Positions 1-8,558 of a stretch of DNA of 64,000 nucleotides are shown here, piece after piece. The translations under genes were made by a program, and so were the position numbers. The DNA comes from Maledivibacter sp. (GTDB taxonomy: Bacteria > Bacillota > Clostridia > Peptostreptococcales > Caminicellaceae). The number at the start of each line of letters is the position of its first letter. Within the stretch, counting starts at the first letter, position 1. The stretch is taken from assembly GCA_025210375.1 (NCBI GenBank), contig JAOASB010000023.1, forward strand, positions 1 through 64,000, written 5' to 3'. A model generated the notes under the pieces. It was not told where the DNA came from. It did no database searches and saw only the letters and a list, made by a program, of their open reading frames with translations.

Positions 1-140
1 CTTCTAGAAAAACTATCTACCATATGTAGTCTAAAATTCTTCAAAGCCATACCATCAAATATGCTTATATCTTAAGCAATTAAATCAAGGATGATATTCG
101 CATATTAGGTTTAGCCAAGTAAGAGTTATGCAATTTCCTC
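1..140 (+). repeat. MITE-like element, copy A (left end outside window)
   Basis: This is a member of the ~159-bp dispersed family whose complete copies lie at 25358-25515, 37977-38135 and 42669-42827. The right terminal inverted repeat (TTATGCAATTTCCTC) ends at 140 and the interior matches the 42669 copy closely. The left end is cut by the window edge. No reading frame of note is present. The rest of the spacer up to 260 shows nothing recognisable. Confidence 0.85.
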
Positions 141-260
141 ACATATAAAAAATAAACAAGTCAAGTTACAAAATAATCAAAGGAACAGGTAAGATGACTG
201 GTTTATCTTTTTGAATATACCTAAAATTAAAGGAACGGTTTTATCGAGCTTTGGCATAAA

Positions 261-1268
261 TTATTTTATACTTCTACAGCTATCCCTTTCAACTAACTCA
301 TGGGGCAATACAAAGATACTCTCTTTACTCTCTTCTCCTTTAATCTTCTTAATTATGACCCTTATAGCCACCGCCCCTATATCATATAAGGGTTGTCTTA
401 TGGTAGTTAATTTTGGTCTATAAATCGAAGCAAGCTTAATATCGTTGAAACCTACGACAGATACATCCTCTGGAACTTTGTACCCATTATCAATTAATGA
501 GTTGATAGCCCCGAAGGCCATAGAATCTGTTGTAGCAAATATCGCTGTTGGTAGTATGTTATCCTTAATCATTTCCTGTACGGCATCATAGGCTAATTCT
601 AGATTGAATTTACAATTCTTAATCAATCTTTCATCTATATCGATATCATTTTCCTTCATTGCTTTGGCATATCCTTCATATTGATCTATACCAAAAACAT
701 AATTTTCTATCCATCCCCTAAATAATGCTATTTTTCTATGACCTTTATCGATTAAATACTTTGTCATTTCATAAGCCGCTTTATGATGATCAATACTAAC
801 GGAAGTAACATTAAAATCTGAAATATCCCTGTTAATCATTACAATTGGTATATCCTCTTTATTGAAGAATTCCTTATGTTCTTCCTTTATTACCCTTGTC
901 ATAAAGATTATTCCTTCAACCTGTTTTGACTTTAATAAATTAAGATATCTAAGTTCTTGGTTAACCTCTCCATATGTATTACAAAGCAGTATATCATAGT
1001 TATACATTTTTCCAATTTCTTCAATTCCATTTAAAACTTCTCCTATGAAGAAATCCGAAATACTTGGGACAATAACACCAATTAACTGACTTTTCTTCAT
1101 AACAAGACTTCTTGCAACGGGATTTGGAGTATAACCAGTCTCCTCTATAACCTTTAATACTCTCTGTTTAATCTCATCACTTACAGGTTTTGAATCATTA
1201 ATTACCCTTGAAACAGTCGATATCGATACATTAGCTTTTTTTGCTACATCTTTGATTGTAACAGCCAT
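261..1268 (-). CDS. LacI-family transcriptional regulator
   Basis: This is a sugar-type repressor or regulator of the LacI/GalR family, of the usual length (335 aa). The N-terminal helix-turn-helix covers residues 4-23 (DVAKKANVSISTVSRVIND). The hinge helix (TPNPVARSL) is near 47-56, and the periplasmic-binding-protein-like effector domain runs from about 61 to the end. The start is supported by AAAGAGGTGAT shortly before the ATG. No sugar transporter or hydrolase lies within the window, so the ligand and regulon cannot be inferred; a target operon may lie left of the window. The 770-bp upstream spacer contains repeat elements but no second gene. Confidence 0.93.
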   Translation of the reverse strand: MAVTIKDVAKKANVSISTVSRVINDSKPVSDEIKQRVLKVIEETGYTPNPVARSLVMKKSQLIGVIVPSISDFFIGEVLNGIEEIGKMYNYDILLCNTYGEVNQELRYLNLLKSKQVEGIIFMTRVIKEEHKEFFNKEDIPIVMINRDISDFNVTSVSIDHHKAAYEMTKYLIDKGHRKIALFRGWIENYVFGIDQYEGYAKAMKENDIDIDERLIKNCKFNLELAYDAVQEMIKDNILPTAIFATTDSMAFGAINSLIDNGYKVPEDVSVVGFNDIKLASIYRPKLTTIRQPLYDIGAVAIRVIIKKIKGEESKESIFVLPHELVERDSCRSIK

Positions 1269-2042
1269 TTTATCACCTCTTTAATAAAATCTTTAATTTT
1301 TTAATTTTAATATCCCACGGTGGCTTTTTAAAATACCCAAGCAATAATACAACTTAAGGATCTAACTAGATTAAATGTATTAAAGTCGAATTTTTTCTCA
1401 TCAATTAGGTATGGAAAACAATAAAATTCCATTTTGTATAACATTTTTTATAGGTATACATATAAATGATTTTACCTTATCATGCTTGAAGCTGTTTTAA
1501 CTAAATTGATTTTGATTAGTAACTATTATACCATGTCCTTCGTAATTTATGTTATTTACATTATTAATTATTTTTTAATTTGGTTTATACCATCTGAGAA
1601 AATTGCATAATTAGCTTCCTGGGTTATGCCCCATTGGAAAAATTTCACCTCTGAAAACACTTTTTTATATCCTTCAACACTGTAAATGCATATTATTAGC
1701 CTTAAGATATTTATTTTCTACAAGTATCAATAAATTCCTCTATTTTAACAAGTGAGCAAATTGTATAATTACTTTCTATAAAAACCATTTACTACATGTA
1801 GTTTAAAAATCTTCAAAGCTATACCACCCACCAAATATGCTATATCTTAAATATTCAAATTAAGGATAATATTACCATATGTAATTTCCTCAAGTACTAA
1901 TCTTTTTTATATTTATATTTTTTTCTTGTCCTTTTTAAGAGGATTTTCGCGATAAATGTTGAATTATAGTATGGTAATTATTTCTGTAATATTTTATTCA
2001 CATATTTTTAATATTTATTTTTTTCATGGAGGATATTGATTA
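1269..2042. other. AT-rich spacer with one MITE-like copy
   Basis: No convincing coding sequence was found on either strand. The spacer holds MITE copy B (1754-1891). A degenerate match to the same terminal repeat lies near 1601-1635 (AAATTGCATAATTAG followed by GGGTTATGCC). The last part carries the unmapped promoter region and the GGAGGAT ribosome site of the M23 peptidase gene. Confidence 0.6.
1754..1891 (+). repeat. MITE-like element, copy B, with AAGT target duplication
   Basis: The copy begins GAGCAAATTG and ends AATTTCCTC. It is flanked by the direct repeat AAGT at 1750-1753 and 1892-1895. The interior aligns with the 25358 copy, but about 15 bp next to the right terminus are deleted. 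The perfect 4-bp flanking repeat indicates insertion by transposition rather than simple duplication. Confidence 0.85.
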
Positions 2043-3008
2043 ATGGATATTTTGTTAAATATAAAGAAAATGTTTAAAGAAAGATTTACCCTTGTTGTAA
2101 TTCCCCATAGTGGGGAAAATATAAAGCAGTTTAAGCTCTATAAACCAATAATTTATTTCACTTTAATTTTTTTTGCTTCTTCTTCTATCTTTTTTATTAC
2201 CTCAACCTTTTATCTTTTCACTAATAGATCTTCCCTCGTAGAAGATCTGCAAAGAAAAAATGGTGATATAAGGAGTCTGAATTCAGTTATTGAACATCAA
2301 GATATTGAGATAAATGAATTAAAAAGAACCACAAAGATTGTCAAAACTAAGCTTTCACAATTATATGATCTTGAAGATAAAATTAGAAATATGGTTGGGT
2401 TAAAACCAGAGGACGGTCATACTACTACTCCTATAACTTCAAGGGCTATTACCAGTATGACAAAGAGCTTCTATGACGATGAATTTTATGATTTAACAGA
2501 TTTATCTGATTATGACACTGTTGATTCTATCACAAGCTTAATTGACTCAGAGAAAGAAAAATATGATGAATTTGCCAAGGAAGTTGAAAAACAATTAAAA
2601 TATTTAGATGCTGTTCCCGATAGTTGGCCTGTCATAGGAAAAATAACTTCTAAATTTGGTTACAGAATACATCCCATCTCTAACAGGCGTCAATTTCATA
2701 AAGGTTTAGATATTGCTAACAAATCAGGATCAAATATTACTGCAGCAGCCAGTGGTATTGTGACCTATTCTGGCTGGAACGGTGGTTATGGTAAAGTGAT
2801 TATAGTATCCCATGGATATGGTTATAAAAGTGTTTATGCCCATAATAAGAATAACCTTGTTAATGTTGGTGATAGGGTAAAAAAAGGACAAGTAATAGCT
2901 GAGCTTGGCAGCACAGGAAGAAGTACTGGTCCCCATGTTCATTTTGAAGTTCGTTATAATGGAAAACAAATTGACCCATTAGGGGTCCTTAAAAACAATA
3001 AAAAATAA
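2043..3008 (+). CDS. membrane-anchored M23 family metallopeptidase
   Basis: This is a cell-wall endopeptidase of the lysostaphin/LytM (M23) type, 321 aa. A short cytoplasmic N-terminus is followed by one membrane segment at about 35-57, a coiled coil at about 62-115 and a linker. The C-terminal peptidase domain covers about 195-315. The zinc and catalytic signature is intact: H219 and D223 in HKGLDIA, and H298 and H300 in HVHFE. It acts on peptidoglycan outside the membrane. The next gene, 15 bp downstream, encodes a bactofilin; such pairs are known elsewhere, the bactofilin probably positioning the hydrolase. The start follows GGAGGATATTGATTA. Confidence 0.92.
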   Translation: MDILLNIKKMFKERFTLVVIPHSGENIKQFKLYKPIIYFTLIFFASSSIFFITSTFYLFTNRSSLVEDLQRKNGDIRSLNSVIEHQDIEINELKRTTKIVKTKLSQLYDLEDKIRNMVGLKPEDGHTTTPITSRAITSMTKSFYDDEFYDLTDLSDYDTVDSITSLIDSEKEKYDEFAKEVEKQLKYLDAVPDSWPVIGKITSKFGYRIHPISNRRQFHKGLDIANKSGSNITAAASGIVTYSGWNGGYGKVIIVSHGYGYKSVYAHNKNNLVNVGDRVKKGQVIAELGSTGRSTGPHVHFEVRYNGKQIDPLGVLKNNKK

Positions 3009-3023
3009 TTAGGAGGAACTATA

Positions 3024-3428
3024 ATGATAAAAAAGAAAAACAATACTTCACCTCAAGGATTTGATACCTTAATAGGCAACAACGCCGCCTTTGAAGGTTC
3101 ATTAAAAACTAGTGGCCTGCTTAGAATAGACGGTCATTTTAACGGTGATATAGACGTAAGCGGAAACATCATAATTGGTAAAGAAGGTAAAGTTATAGGT
3201 AATATTAAAACAGATAGTATTGAAATATCAGGTATTGTAGATGGCAACATAAAGGCTTCTGGACAACTTAAGATATGTAGTACCGGAAAAATCTCTGGTG
3301 ATATTGAAGTAGAAAGCTTCATAGTTGAAGATAAAGCTATATTTGATGGTAAATGTAAAATGATGAATAATACCTCTACTCAAATGAAGGATACTAAAAA
3401 AACATCTAGGGAAAAGGCAACAGCCTGA
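3024..3428 (+). CDS. bactofilin (DUF583 polymer-forming cytoskeletal protein)
   Basis: This is a small bactofilin of 134 aa. The central right-handed beta-helix domain (about 20-115) shows regular G-x-I/V repeats such as RIDGHFNGDIDVSGN and IKTDSIEISGIVDGNIK. The N- and C-terminal tails are short and polar. Bactofilins assemble into membrane-associated filaments without nucleotide. The gene is in an operon with the upstream M23 peptidase (15-bp gap, own site TTAGGAGGAACTATA), which suggests that the filament recruits the peptidase to sites of wall remodelling, cell shape or sporulation. A strong terminator follows directly. Confidence 0.93.
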   Translation: MIKKKNNTSPQGFDTLIGNNAAFEGSLKTSGLLRIDGHFNGDIDVSGNIIIGKEGKVIGNIKTDSIEISGIVDGNIKASGQLKICSTGKISGDIEVESFIVEDKAIFDGKCKMMNNTSTQMKDTKKTSREKATA

Positions 3429-3486
3429 CATCTTGTTGACTTTTCCAACAATCTGAGGCGTGCAAAATGCACGCCTTTGCTTTTTT
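3429..3486 (+). terminator. Rho-independent terminator with upstream CTTGTTGA hairpin
   Basis: The stem AGGCGTGCA (3456-3464) pairs with TGCACGCCT (3468-3476) and is followed by TTGC and six T. Just before it is a second small inverted repeat, CTTGTTGA...CCAACAATC (3432-3453). The same small hairpin recurs next to another hairpin at 48243-48290. Confidence 0.85.
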
Positions 3487-3516
3487 CGTCCTATGACAAA
3501 AACAACTTAAAGCCCA

Positions 3517-5010
3517 TTACAATATCGGTCTATATATACTTTTCCTTTGAAGTTTGACATTGCTTTTCTCATAATATTTAGCTATAGTTTCACTTAATTT
3601 CTGAATTCCAATTTCTATATCATCGGGGTAAACATCCGCTATGCTTAATCTTAAGTAATTACTATCAATCTCCTCTGGGTAAAAAACACCGCCTGGAATA
3701 AATGCTACATCCTTGCTTATCCCATGAGAATAAAGCTCATTAGCAGAAAATCCATCCGCTAGACCAATCCAAAAGTTTATTCCACCTTGTGGTCTTACGA
3801 ATGTGGTTCCCTCTGGCAAATATCTTTCTAGGCTTTTAACCATAACATCAAATCGTTCCCTATAGTTTTTTTTCATATAAGTAATATGTCTTTTCCAAAT
3901 TCCCTTCCTCAAATATAAGTCAAATGCCCTTTGAATAAGACTTGAAGTCGATATATCCGACGCTTGCTTTGCAACCAATATTTCGTTATTTAGATTAATA
4001 GGTACTATAAGAAGACCTAAACGTAAACCTGGCATAAACATTTTTGAAAAGCTTTTGATATATATTACATTTTCATTTTTATCCATACTTTTCAATGTAA
4101 CATTATCATTAGTATAAAAATTCAGATCCGTTAAATAATCATCTTCAATAATAATTAAACCCTTTTTACTTGCCAATTCTAAGAGCCCTTTTTTAGTCTC
4201 TAAGCTATATGAATAGCCAGTTGGATTTTGAAAGTTAGGCATGGTATATATAAGCTTTGGATTATATTTTTCAATATATTCTTCTAATTTGTTTAAGTCT
4301 ATTCCTTCCTTTGTGATTGGTACTTGTATCATTTTTACCCCTCTTGATTCAAAGGTAGCAATTGCCCCCGTATATGTAGGTGACTCCACTATCACCGTAT
4401 CTCCATGCTTTAATAGTGCCTTAGATATTATATCTATTCCTTGTTGCGCTCCAGATATTATCTGTATATTTTCAATCCCAGTATTGATTTGATAAAACTC
4501 CAAATATTCCACTATATACTCTCTTAGGGGAAAATATCCCTTGCTTTCTTGATATCCAAAGGCTAATCCCTTGTCCCTATCCAGTACTTCATTTAGTACT
4601 TCCTTAAAATCACTTACTGGAAATAGCTGAGGAGTAGGAGTTGCACTTGCAAAGTTAATCATATTTTCTCTAACCTCTATTTGCCCTCTATCCATTAACC
4701 TTATATCATCATATGCATCCTCTTCTAAGCCCCCTAATCGGCTTAAGGAGTTTTCATCCTTTATAGGAGAAACGAAGGTGCCACTTCCCACCTTTTTGTA
4801 AATATAATTTTTATTTTCAAGAAGATTATATGCCTTCACTATGGTAATATTATTAACACCAAGTAAATCCGCAAGCTTTCTAATAGGTGGCAGCTTTTCA
4901 TGGGCTTTAATTTTTTTGTCGACAATTAAATCTTTTATGGAATTATATAGCTGACTATATAAATGTTCAGTAGAATTTCTATTCAATACAATCGTTTTGA
5001 ATCTATCCAT
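3517..5010 (-). CDS. MocR-type GntR/aminotransferase-fold transcriptional regulator
   Basis: The protein is 497 aa and has the domain order of the MocR/PdxR subfamily. An N-terminal GntR winged helix covers about 12-80 (LPPIRKLADLLGVNN), and a class I aminotransferase-like domain covers about 118-480. PLP-binding landmarks are present: NPTG at 262-265, an acidic pair at 290-291 and the Schiff-base lysine K323 in SFSK. Such proteins usually sense PLP or amino compounds and regulate a neighbouring gene. No pdxST or transporter is adjacent here, so the target is unknown. The start follows AATGGAGGTGGTATATT. Upstream lies MITE copy C. Confidence 0.92.
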   Translation of the reverse strand: MDRFKTIVLNRNSTEHLYSQLYNSIKDLIVDKKIKAHEKLPPIRKLADLLGVNNITIVKAYNLLENKNYIYKKVGSGTFVSPIKDENSLSRLGGLEEDAYDDIRLMDRGQIEVRENMINFASATPTPQLFPVSDFKEVLNEVLDRDKGLAFGYQESKGYFPLREYIVEYLEFYQINTGIENIQIISGAQQGIDIISKALLKHGDTVIVESPTYTGAIATFESRGVKMIQVPITKEGIDLNKLEEYIEKYNPKLIYTMPNFQNPTGYSYSLETKKGLLELASKKGLIIIEDDYLTDLNFYTNDNVTLKSMDKNENVIYIKSFSKMFMPGLRLGLLIVPINLNNEILVAKQASDISTSSLIQRAFDLYLRKGIWKRHITYMKKNYRERFDVMVKSLERYLPEGTTFVRPQGGINFWIGLADGFSANELYSHGISKDVAFIPGGVFYPEEIDSNYLRLSIADVYPDDIEIGIQKLSETIAKYYEKSNVKLQRKSIYRPIL

Positions 5011-5114
5011 AATATACCACCTCCATTATCAATAAAATATATTAAAGTAACAGTTTTTCATATATTTATTATAAACTAATACAATATTATTTCAAACAAA
5101 ACCTAGTATAGATA

Positions 5115-5179
5115 GAGCAAATTGCATAATTACCTTTATATTATGCAATTCTTCCAAGTAAGAGTTATGCAATTTCCTC
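5115..5179 (+). repeat. 65-bp MITE derivative, copy C, with GATA target duplication
   Basis: Both family termini (GAGCAAATTGCATAATTACC and AAGTAAGAGTTATGCAATTT) are kept, but almost the whole interior is missing. A 4-bp direct repeat GATA flanks it (5111-5114 and 5180-5183). This is the smallest copy seen and shows that only the ends are needed for movement. Confidence 0.85.
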
Positions 5180-5278
5180 GATAAATAAAATTAAGACTTA
5201 AAATATATTTCAGAGAAAATAATGAACGCTCCTACATTTTTTCTTTGAAATATATTAAACCTTCAAGTTGTTTATCTG

Positions 5279-5326
5279 TATAGGGTTTTCATAGTATAAG
5301 TTAAAGTCTATACTAAAATCCCTATA
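5279..5326. repeat. 48-bp palindromic repeat (short form of the TATAG family)
   Basis: It begins TATAGGGTTTT and ends AAAATCCCTATA, with the inner inverted repeat TAGTATA / TATACTA. A near-identical copy lies at 42596-42643. Its end module is the same as the right end of the 104-bp element at 30120-30223. The remaining spacer around it (5011-5114 and 5184-5385) shows nothing else. Confidence 0.7.
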
Positions 5327-5385
5327 GTACATAGTCACTCAATTTTAATAATATTTATATTCCATCAATATCTCAACTTTAAAAT

Positions 5386-5407
5386 AAAGTGTGGAAAACC
5401 CACACTT
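5386..5407 (-). terminator. hairpin terminator of the small helical protein gene
   Basis: The inverted repeat AAAGTGTGG / CCACACTTT has a short loop and is directly followed on the minus strand by ATTTTAAAG. The T tract is weak. Confidence 0.55.
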
Positions 5408-5598
5408 TATTTATTATCATATTTATCAATCAATTCTTGAAGTTTCCTTGCCTGCATTCCTGACTCTTCAGCAAACTGTTTAAATGCTTTACTCACTTCA
5501 GTATCATCCACCTGCTTTGAAAACGTTTCATAATCACGGACGTTCTCTTGGGCATCTAGCAGCTTCTTCATAACAGTATCCCTTGTATTCAGATTCAT
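5407..5598 (-). CDS. small helical protein of unknown function
   Basis: The start at 5598 (MNLNTRDTVMKKLLD) is chosen because AGGAGGTG lies 7 bp upstream. A longer frame beginning six codons earlier would start inside that ribosome site. The 63-residue product is rich in Glu, Lys and Gln and predicted to be helical throughout (EVSKAFKQFAEESGMQARKL). The second half resembles one helical hairpin of ferritin or rubrerythrin-like proteins, but the paired ExxH metal motif is not present. It is followed by its own terminator. Its function is not recognised; real expression is likely because of the strong site. Confidence 0.75.
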   Translation of the reverse strand: MNLNTRDTVMKKLLDAQENVRDYETFSKQVDDTEVSKAFKQFAEESGMQARKLQELIDKYDNK

Positions 5599-5673
5599 AT
5601 AATTACACCTCCTCATACTATTCCTTATTATTTTCTCATTTCAAAGTAATTTTATGTATGAATGTACCTTAAA

Positions 5674-5916
5674 TCATTTTGAAATCTTATCAATAATAAT
5701 TCTTTTATCATTATTGCAATATGGACATACAAATAGGTGTACACATTTGTCATTTGGTACTCCATCCAAAAGCTCTGTTATACTCATTTCTAAATAGGAG
5801 CTATAATTATCATAATAATCGGCTATCCTTCCCTTGTCTATCATTTTCCCATGGCATTTGCTACATCGTATCTCATATTCCTTCAATCCATTGCATAACG
5901 GACAAATTTGTTCCAT
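5674..5916 (-). CDS. small zinc-ribbon-like protein
   Basis: The product is 80 aa with three CxxC knuckles: CPLC near residue 5, CSKC near 18 and CPYC near 63. The first two flank a linker typical of DnaJ-type or rubredoxin-like knuckles. No enzyme signature is visible. GAGGAGATG precedes the ATG at a good distance. It may bind zinc and nucleic acid or protein, but that is inference. It is transcribed in the same direction as the 63-residue gene downstream, 75 bp apart, so the two may be co-transcribed. Confidence 0.72.
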   Translation of the reverse strand: MEQICPLCNGLKEYEIRCSKCHGKMIDKGRIADYYDNYSSYLEMSITELLDGVPNDKCVHLFVCPYCNNDKRIIIDKISK

Positions 5917-6105
5917 ATGTTCATCTCCTCACACAACAAAATATAAGCTGATTTTTTAGGCCCTTTTTCAAAGTATATATATCATTCATATTTGTTCCAT
6001 TGTCATATTCAATGGAATTTTAGAATATCTATTAAACAGTTCATATGCAATTTACCCATTAAACAAAATAATATTATCAAATGCATAACGAAAGAAGGTA
6101 ATACT

Positions 6106-7698
6106 TTGAAAAAAGATACGTTCATATATAGTACTATAGTTTTAATAGCAGCTAATTTTTTAGCAAGATTTCTCGGCTTCATCTACAAAATTTTATTGTC
6201 AAGATTTTTAGGTTCAGAGGGAATTGGGCTATATCATTTGGTTTTCCATGCTTTTTTAGTTATCATCACCATTACTTCTTCAGGAATACCAGTTGCTGTA
6301 TCAAAGATTGTTGCACAAAAAATGTCCCTTAATGACTATAAATCTTGTAAAAAAACTTTACGAATCAGTTTATTACTAGGGTTTACCATATCCATATTTT
6401 TATGTGCCTTAACATCTAAAAATCATGATCTTTTAATTAAATATATAATAAAAAGTAACAAACTAGAAATGAGCTTGATTGCCTTAATCCCTGCTATCCC
6501 CATTGTTACTTTATCATCTATCTTTAGAAGCTATTATTATGGAATAAAAAGAGTAATACCATCAGCAAACTCACAAATCATGGAGCAGTTTCTTAGGGTA
6601 ATATTTGTAATAAGTCTCTTATATATTTGGGAACCCCAGGATCTAAAAATATCAGTTATGATTGCTACCATAGGAATTACAGTTGGAGAGATAGGAGGAC
6701 TTATTCTACTTGTCTTAAGCTTAAGATCCAATAATATATACCCTTCAAAATTTAGTAATAAGAAATTAATTGCTAATTCATATAAAAGAAATAACACCAT
6801 GCCCTCTAATTTTACTGATACTGCATCTTTAATTTTTAAAATAGCAGCTATTTCTTTTCCTATAACTATAGCAAGATTAGTTTCTGTGTTAATGCAATCA
6901 GCTAATATGTTCCTTGTCCCACAACGTCTACAGATATGCGGCTATAGCCTTAAACAATCGGTTACAATATTTGGAGAAGTAGTTGGAATGAATATGCCCC
7001 TTTTGTTCCTCCCCTTTATTGTAACTTCAGCCTTTGTCGTAAATCTTATTCCAAATATATCCGCTGAAAATGCATTAATGAAATCTACAAATATTGAGGT
7101 TAAATCATTACTAGCTTTAAGGGTAACACTTTTGATATCAATACCAATAGCATTTATATTTTTCTTCTTTGGTATACCTATTTGTAGTTTTCTTTACGAT
7201 AAGCCTAGTGTTGGAATTCACTTGAGATATTTATCCTATTCTGTCATTTTCTTAAGCCTTCACCATATAATTAGCGGCGTTTTACATGGCTTAGGTAAGC
7301 AGGTACTTACTACAATAAATCATTTCATAGGCATGACAATACATTTAATCTGTATCTATTTCTTAGTTTCAAATCCTAAAATAGGTATAAATGGATTCAT
7401 TATTGGATTTATATTATCATCATTTACTATGTTCTTTTTAGATTTCACAGCTTTAAAACACTTTGTAAATATAAAAATAAAACTTATCAATCATTTAATA
7501 AAACCAATACTATCATCAATTCTAATGGTCATTATCATCGCTCTGGGCAATAAACAACTTATACAAATTGGTGTGCCAGGCAAGCTTGGGATCATAATAT
7601 CTACTTCGGTTGGTGGCTTTGTATACCTTTTAGGAATAGTGATTACAGGAAGCATTAAGTTTGAAACTATAAGGTATGTATTAACTACAAAAAAATAA
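6106..7698 (+). CDS. spoVB: stage V sporulation protein B-like lipid flippase (MATE/MurJ superfamily)
   Basis: The best start is the TTG at 6106, preceded by AAAGAAGGT; the open frame runs 38 codons further upstream without a ribosome site. From there the protein is 530 aa with about 14 hydrophobic segments. Family motifs include ARFLGFIYKILLSRFLG at the N-terminus and SSGIPVAVSKIVA. SpoVB proteins belong to the polysaccharide transporter branch of the MOP superfamily and move lipid-linked precursors for spore cortex synthesis. The gene stands alone between a divergent zinc-ribbon gene and repeat sequences. Its presence supports an endospore former. Assignment to SpoVB rather than another MurJ-like paralogue rests on length and overall similarity. 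Confidence 0.82.
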   Translation: MKKDTFIYSTIVLIAANFLARFLGFIYKILLSRFLGSEGIGLYHLVFHAFLVIITITSSGIPVAVSKIVAQKMSLNDYKSCKKTLRISLLLGFTISIFLCALTSKNHDLLIKYIIKSNKLEMSLIALIPAIPIVTLSSIFRSYYYGIKRVIPSANSQIMEQFLRVIFVISLLYIWEPQDLKISVMIATIGITVGEIGGLILLVLSLRSNNIYPSKFSNKKLIANSYKRNNTMPSNFTDTASLIFKIAAISFPITIARLVSVLMQSANMFLVPQRLQICGYSLKQSVTIFGEVVGMNMPLLFLPFIVTSAFVVNLIPNISAENALMKSTNIEVKSLLALRVTLLISIPIAFIFFFFGIPICSFLYDKPSVGIHLRYLSYSVIFLSLHHIISGVLHGLGKQVLTTINHFIGMTIHLICIYFLVSNPKIGINGFIIGFILSSFTMFFLDFTALKHFVNIKIKLINHLIKPILSSILMVIIIALGNKQLIQIGVPGKLGIIISTSVGGFVYLLGIVITGSIKFETIRYVLTTKK

Positions 7699-7839
7699 AT
7701 CAAAATATAGTTAAAAAAATACATTGATTTATCCGAAATATATATTAGAGGTAGTGTTTCTTTAGGAATATTTGATAGTTTTCCCTGTGCAACTTTGAAA
7801 GTTTAAAGTATAATGGTAGGGTGGATTTTTAGTCTTACA

Positions 7840-7993
7840 TATATAAATTCCCCAAAGTTAAACTTAACTTATGCATGGACAAATATGCGATAAGGATTTT
7901 AAAACTACATGTAAAGACAAACAACTTCAAGGTTTAATGTTGTTTATCTATGGTAGATGGTTTTTATAGAAAGTAATTATGAAATTTGCTCAA
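7840..7993. repeat. fragments of the 104-bp family and of a MITE-like element
   Basis: At 7840-7880 the sequence matches the end module with CCCAAAGTTAAACTTAA of the 104-bp family. From about 7945 to 7993 it matches the terminal part of the MITE-like family in reverse (GGTAGATGGTTTTTATAG ... TTTGCTC). Both are truncated or rearranged. The MITE end runs in frame into the yaaR-like gene and creates a spurious upstream extension. Nothing else is seen in 7699-8031. Confidence 0.6.
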
Positions 7994-8031
7994 ATAAATA
8001 TTTCCCCATAATAATGAGGTGTATAAATCCA

Positions 8032-8481
8032 ATGAAAATATCAGACATAAATAAGCAAAGTAACCTTAATCCATTATTAATAAAGGAATCCAATAAGATT
8101 CATAAGGAAAATCAAAGTAACTTTGCTTTGAAGCTAAACGAACTTAATGGAGACTCTTTACAGGAACAACTTACCACTTTGCTAGATGAGATTAACCTTC
8201 AATCAAAGGAGGTTGAAAAAAAGTTTCATTTAAATGAAATTTTAAAATACAAAAAATTAGTAAAGGAGTTTTTGGGTTTAACCGTGACCAATTCCCATAA
8301 ATTTACTAAAGAAAATTTTCTTGATAGAAGAGGAAGACACAGAGTATTATCAATAGTCAAACAAGTCGATGACGAATTGGAAACCCTAACAAAGGATTTC
8401 TTGGAAAAAGAGAAGGATAAACTAAAAATTTTAAATAAACTTGATGGTATTAAAGGAATGTTATTGGATATCTTTATGTAG
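8032..8481 (+). CDS. yaaR: YaaR family protein (DUF327)
   Basis: The ATG at 8032 is chosen because AATGAGGTG precedes it; the open frame extends 25 codons upstream, but those codons come from a repeat element. The product is 149 aa, the usual size of the family, with the conserved LLDEINLQSKEVEKKF and LDRRGRHRVLSIVKQVD segments. The function of DUF327 proteins is not established; in Bacillus the gene sits near DNA-replication and phosphotransfer-signalling genes. Here it is alone, and a long bidirectional terminator follows. Confidence 0.85.
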   Translation: MKISDINKQSNLNPLLIKESNKIHKENQSNFALKLNELNGDSLQEQLTTLLDEINLQSKEVEKKFHLNEILKYKKLVKEFLGLTVTNSHKFTKENFLDRRGRHRVLSIVKQVDDELETLTKDFLEKEKDKLKILNKLDGIKGMLLDIFM

Positions 8482-8510
8482 TGCAAATACATTTTTCCTT
8501 AGTAATAGTT

Positions 8511-8558
8511 AAAGCTAAAGAATCATGGATAAGTTATTCTCCATGATTCTTTAGCTTT
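8511..8558. terminator. bidirectional terminator, 19-bp stem
   Basis: AAAGCTAAAGAATCATGGA (8511-8529) pairs perfectly with TCCATGATTCTTTAGCTTT (8540-8558). It lies between the convergent yaaR and pseudouridine synthase genes. The stop codon of the latter (8534-8536) falls in the loop, so the stem includes the last codons of that gene. Confidence 0.85.

Noticed and set aside
5407..5598. Rubrerythrin fragment or pseudogene
   Set aside because: Although helical and Glu-rich, the frame has a strong ribosome site and own terminator, lacks the ExxH motif, and shows no sign of truncation, so it was kept as a small gene of unknown function.
5992..6105. Longer reading frame in front of spoVB starting at an ATG at 5992
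   Set aside because: No ribosome site precedes that ATG, the 38 extra residues have no membrane-protein family match, and a TTG with AAAGAAGGT follows at 6106.
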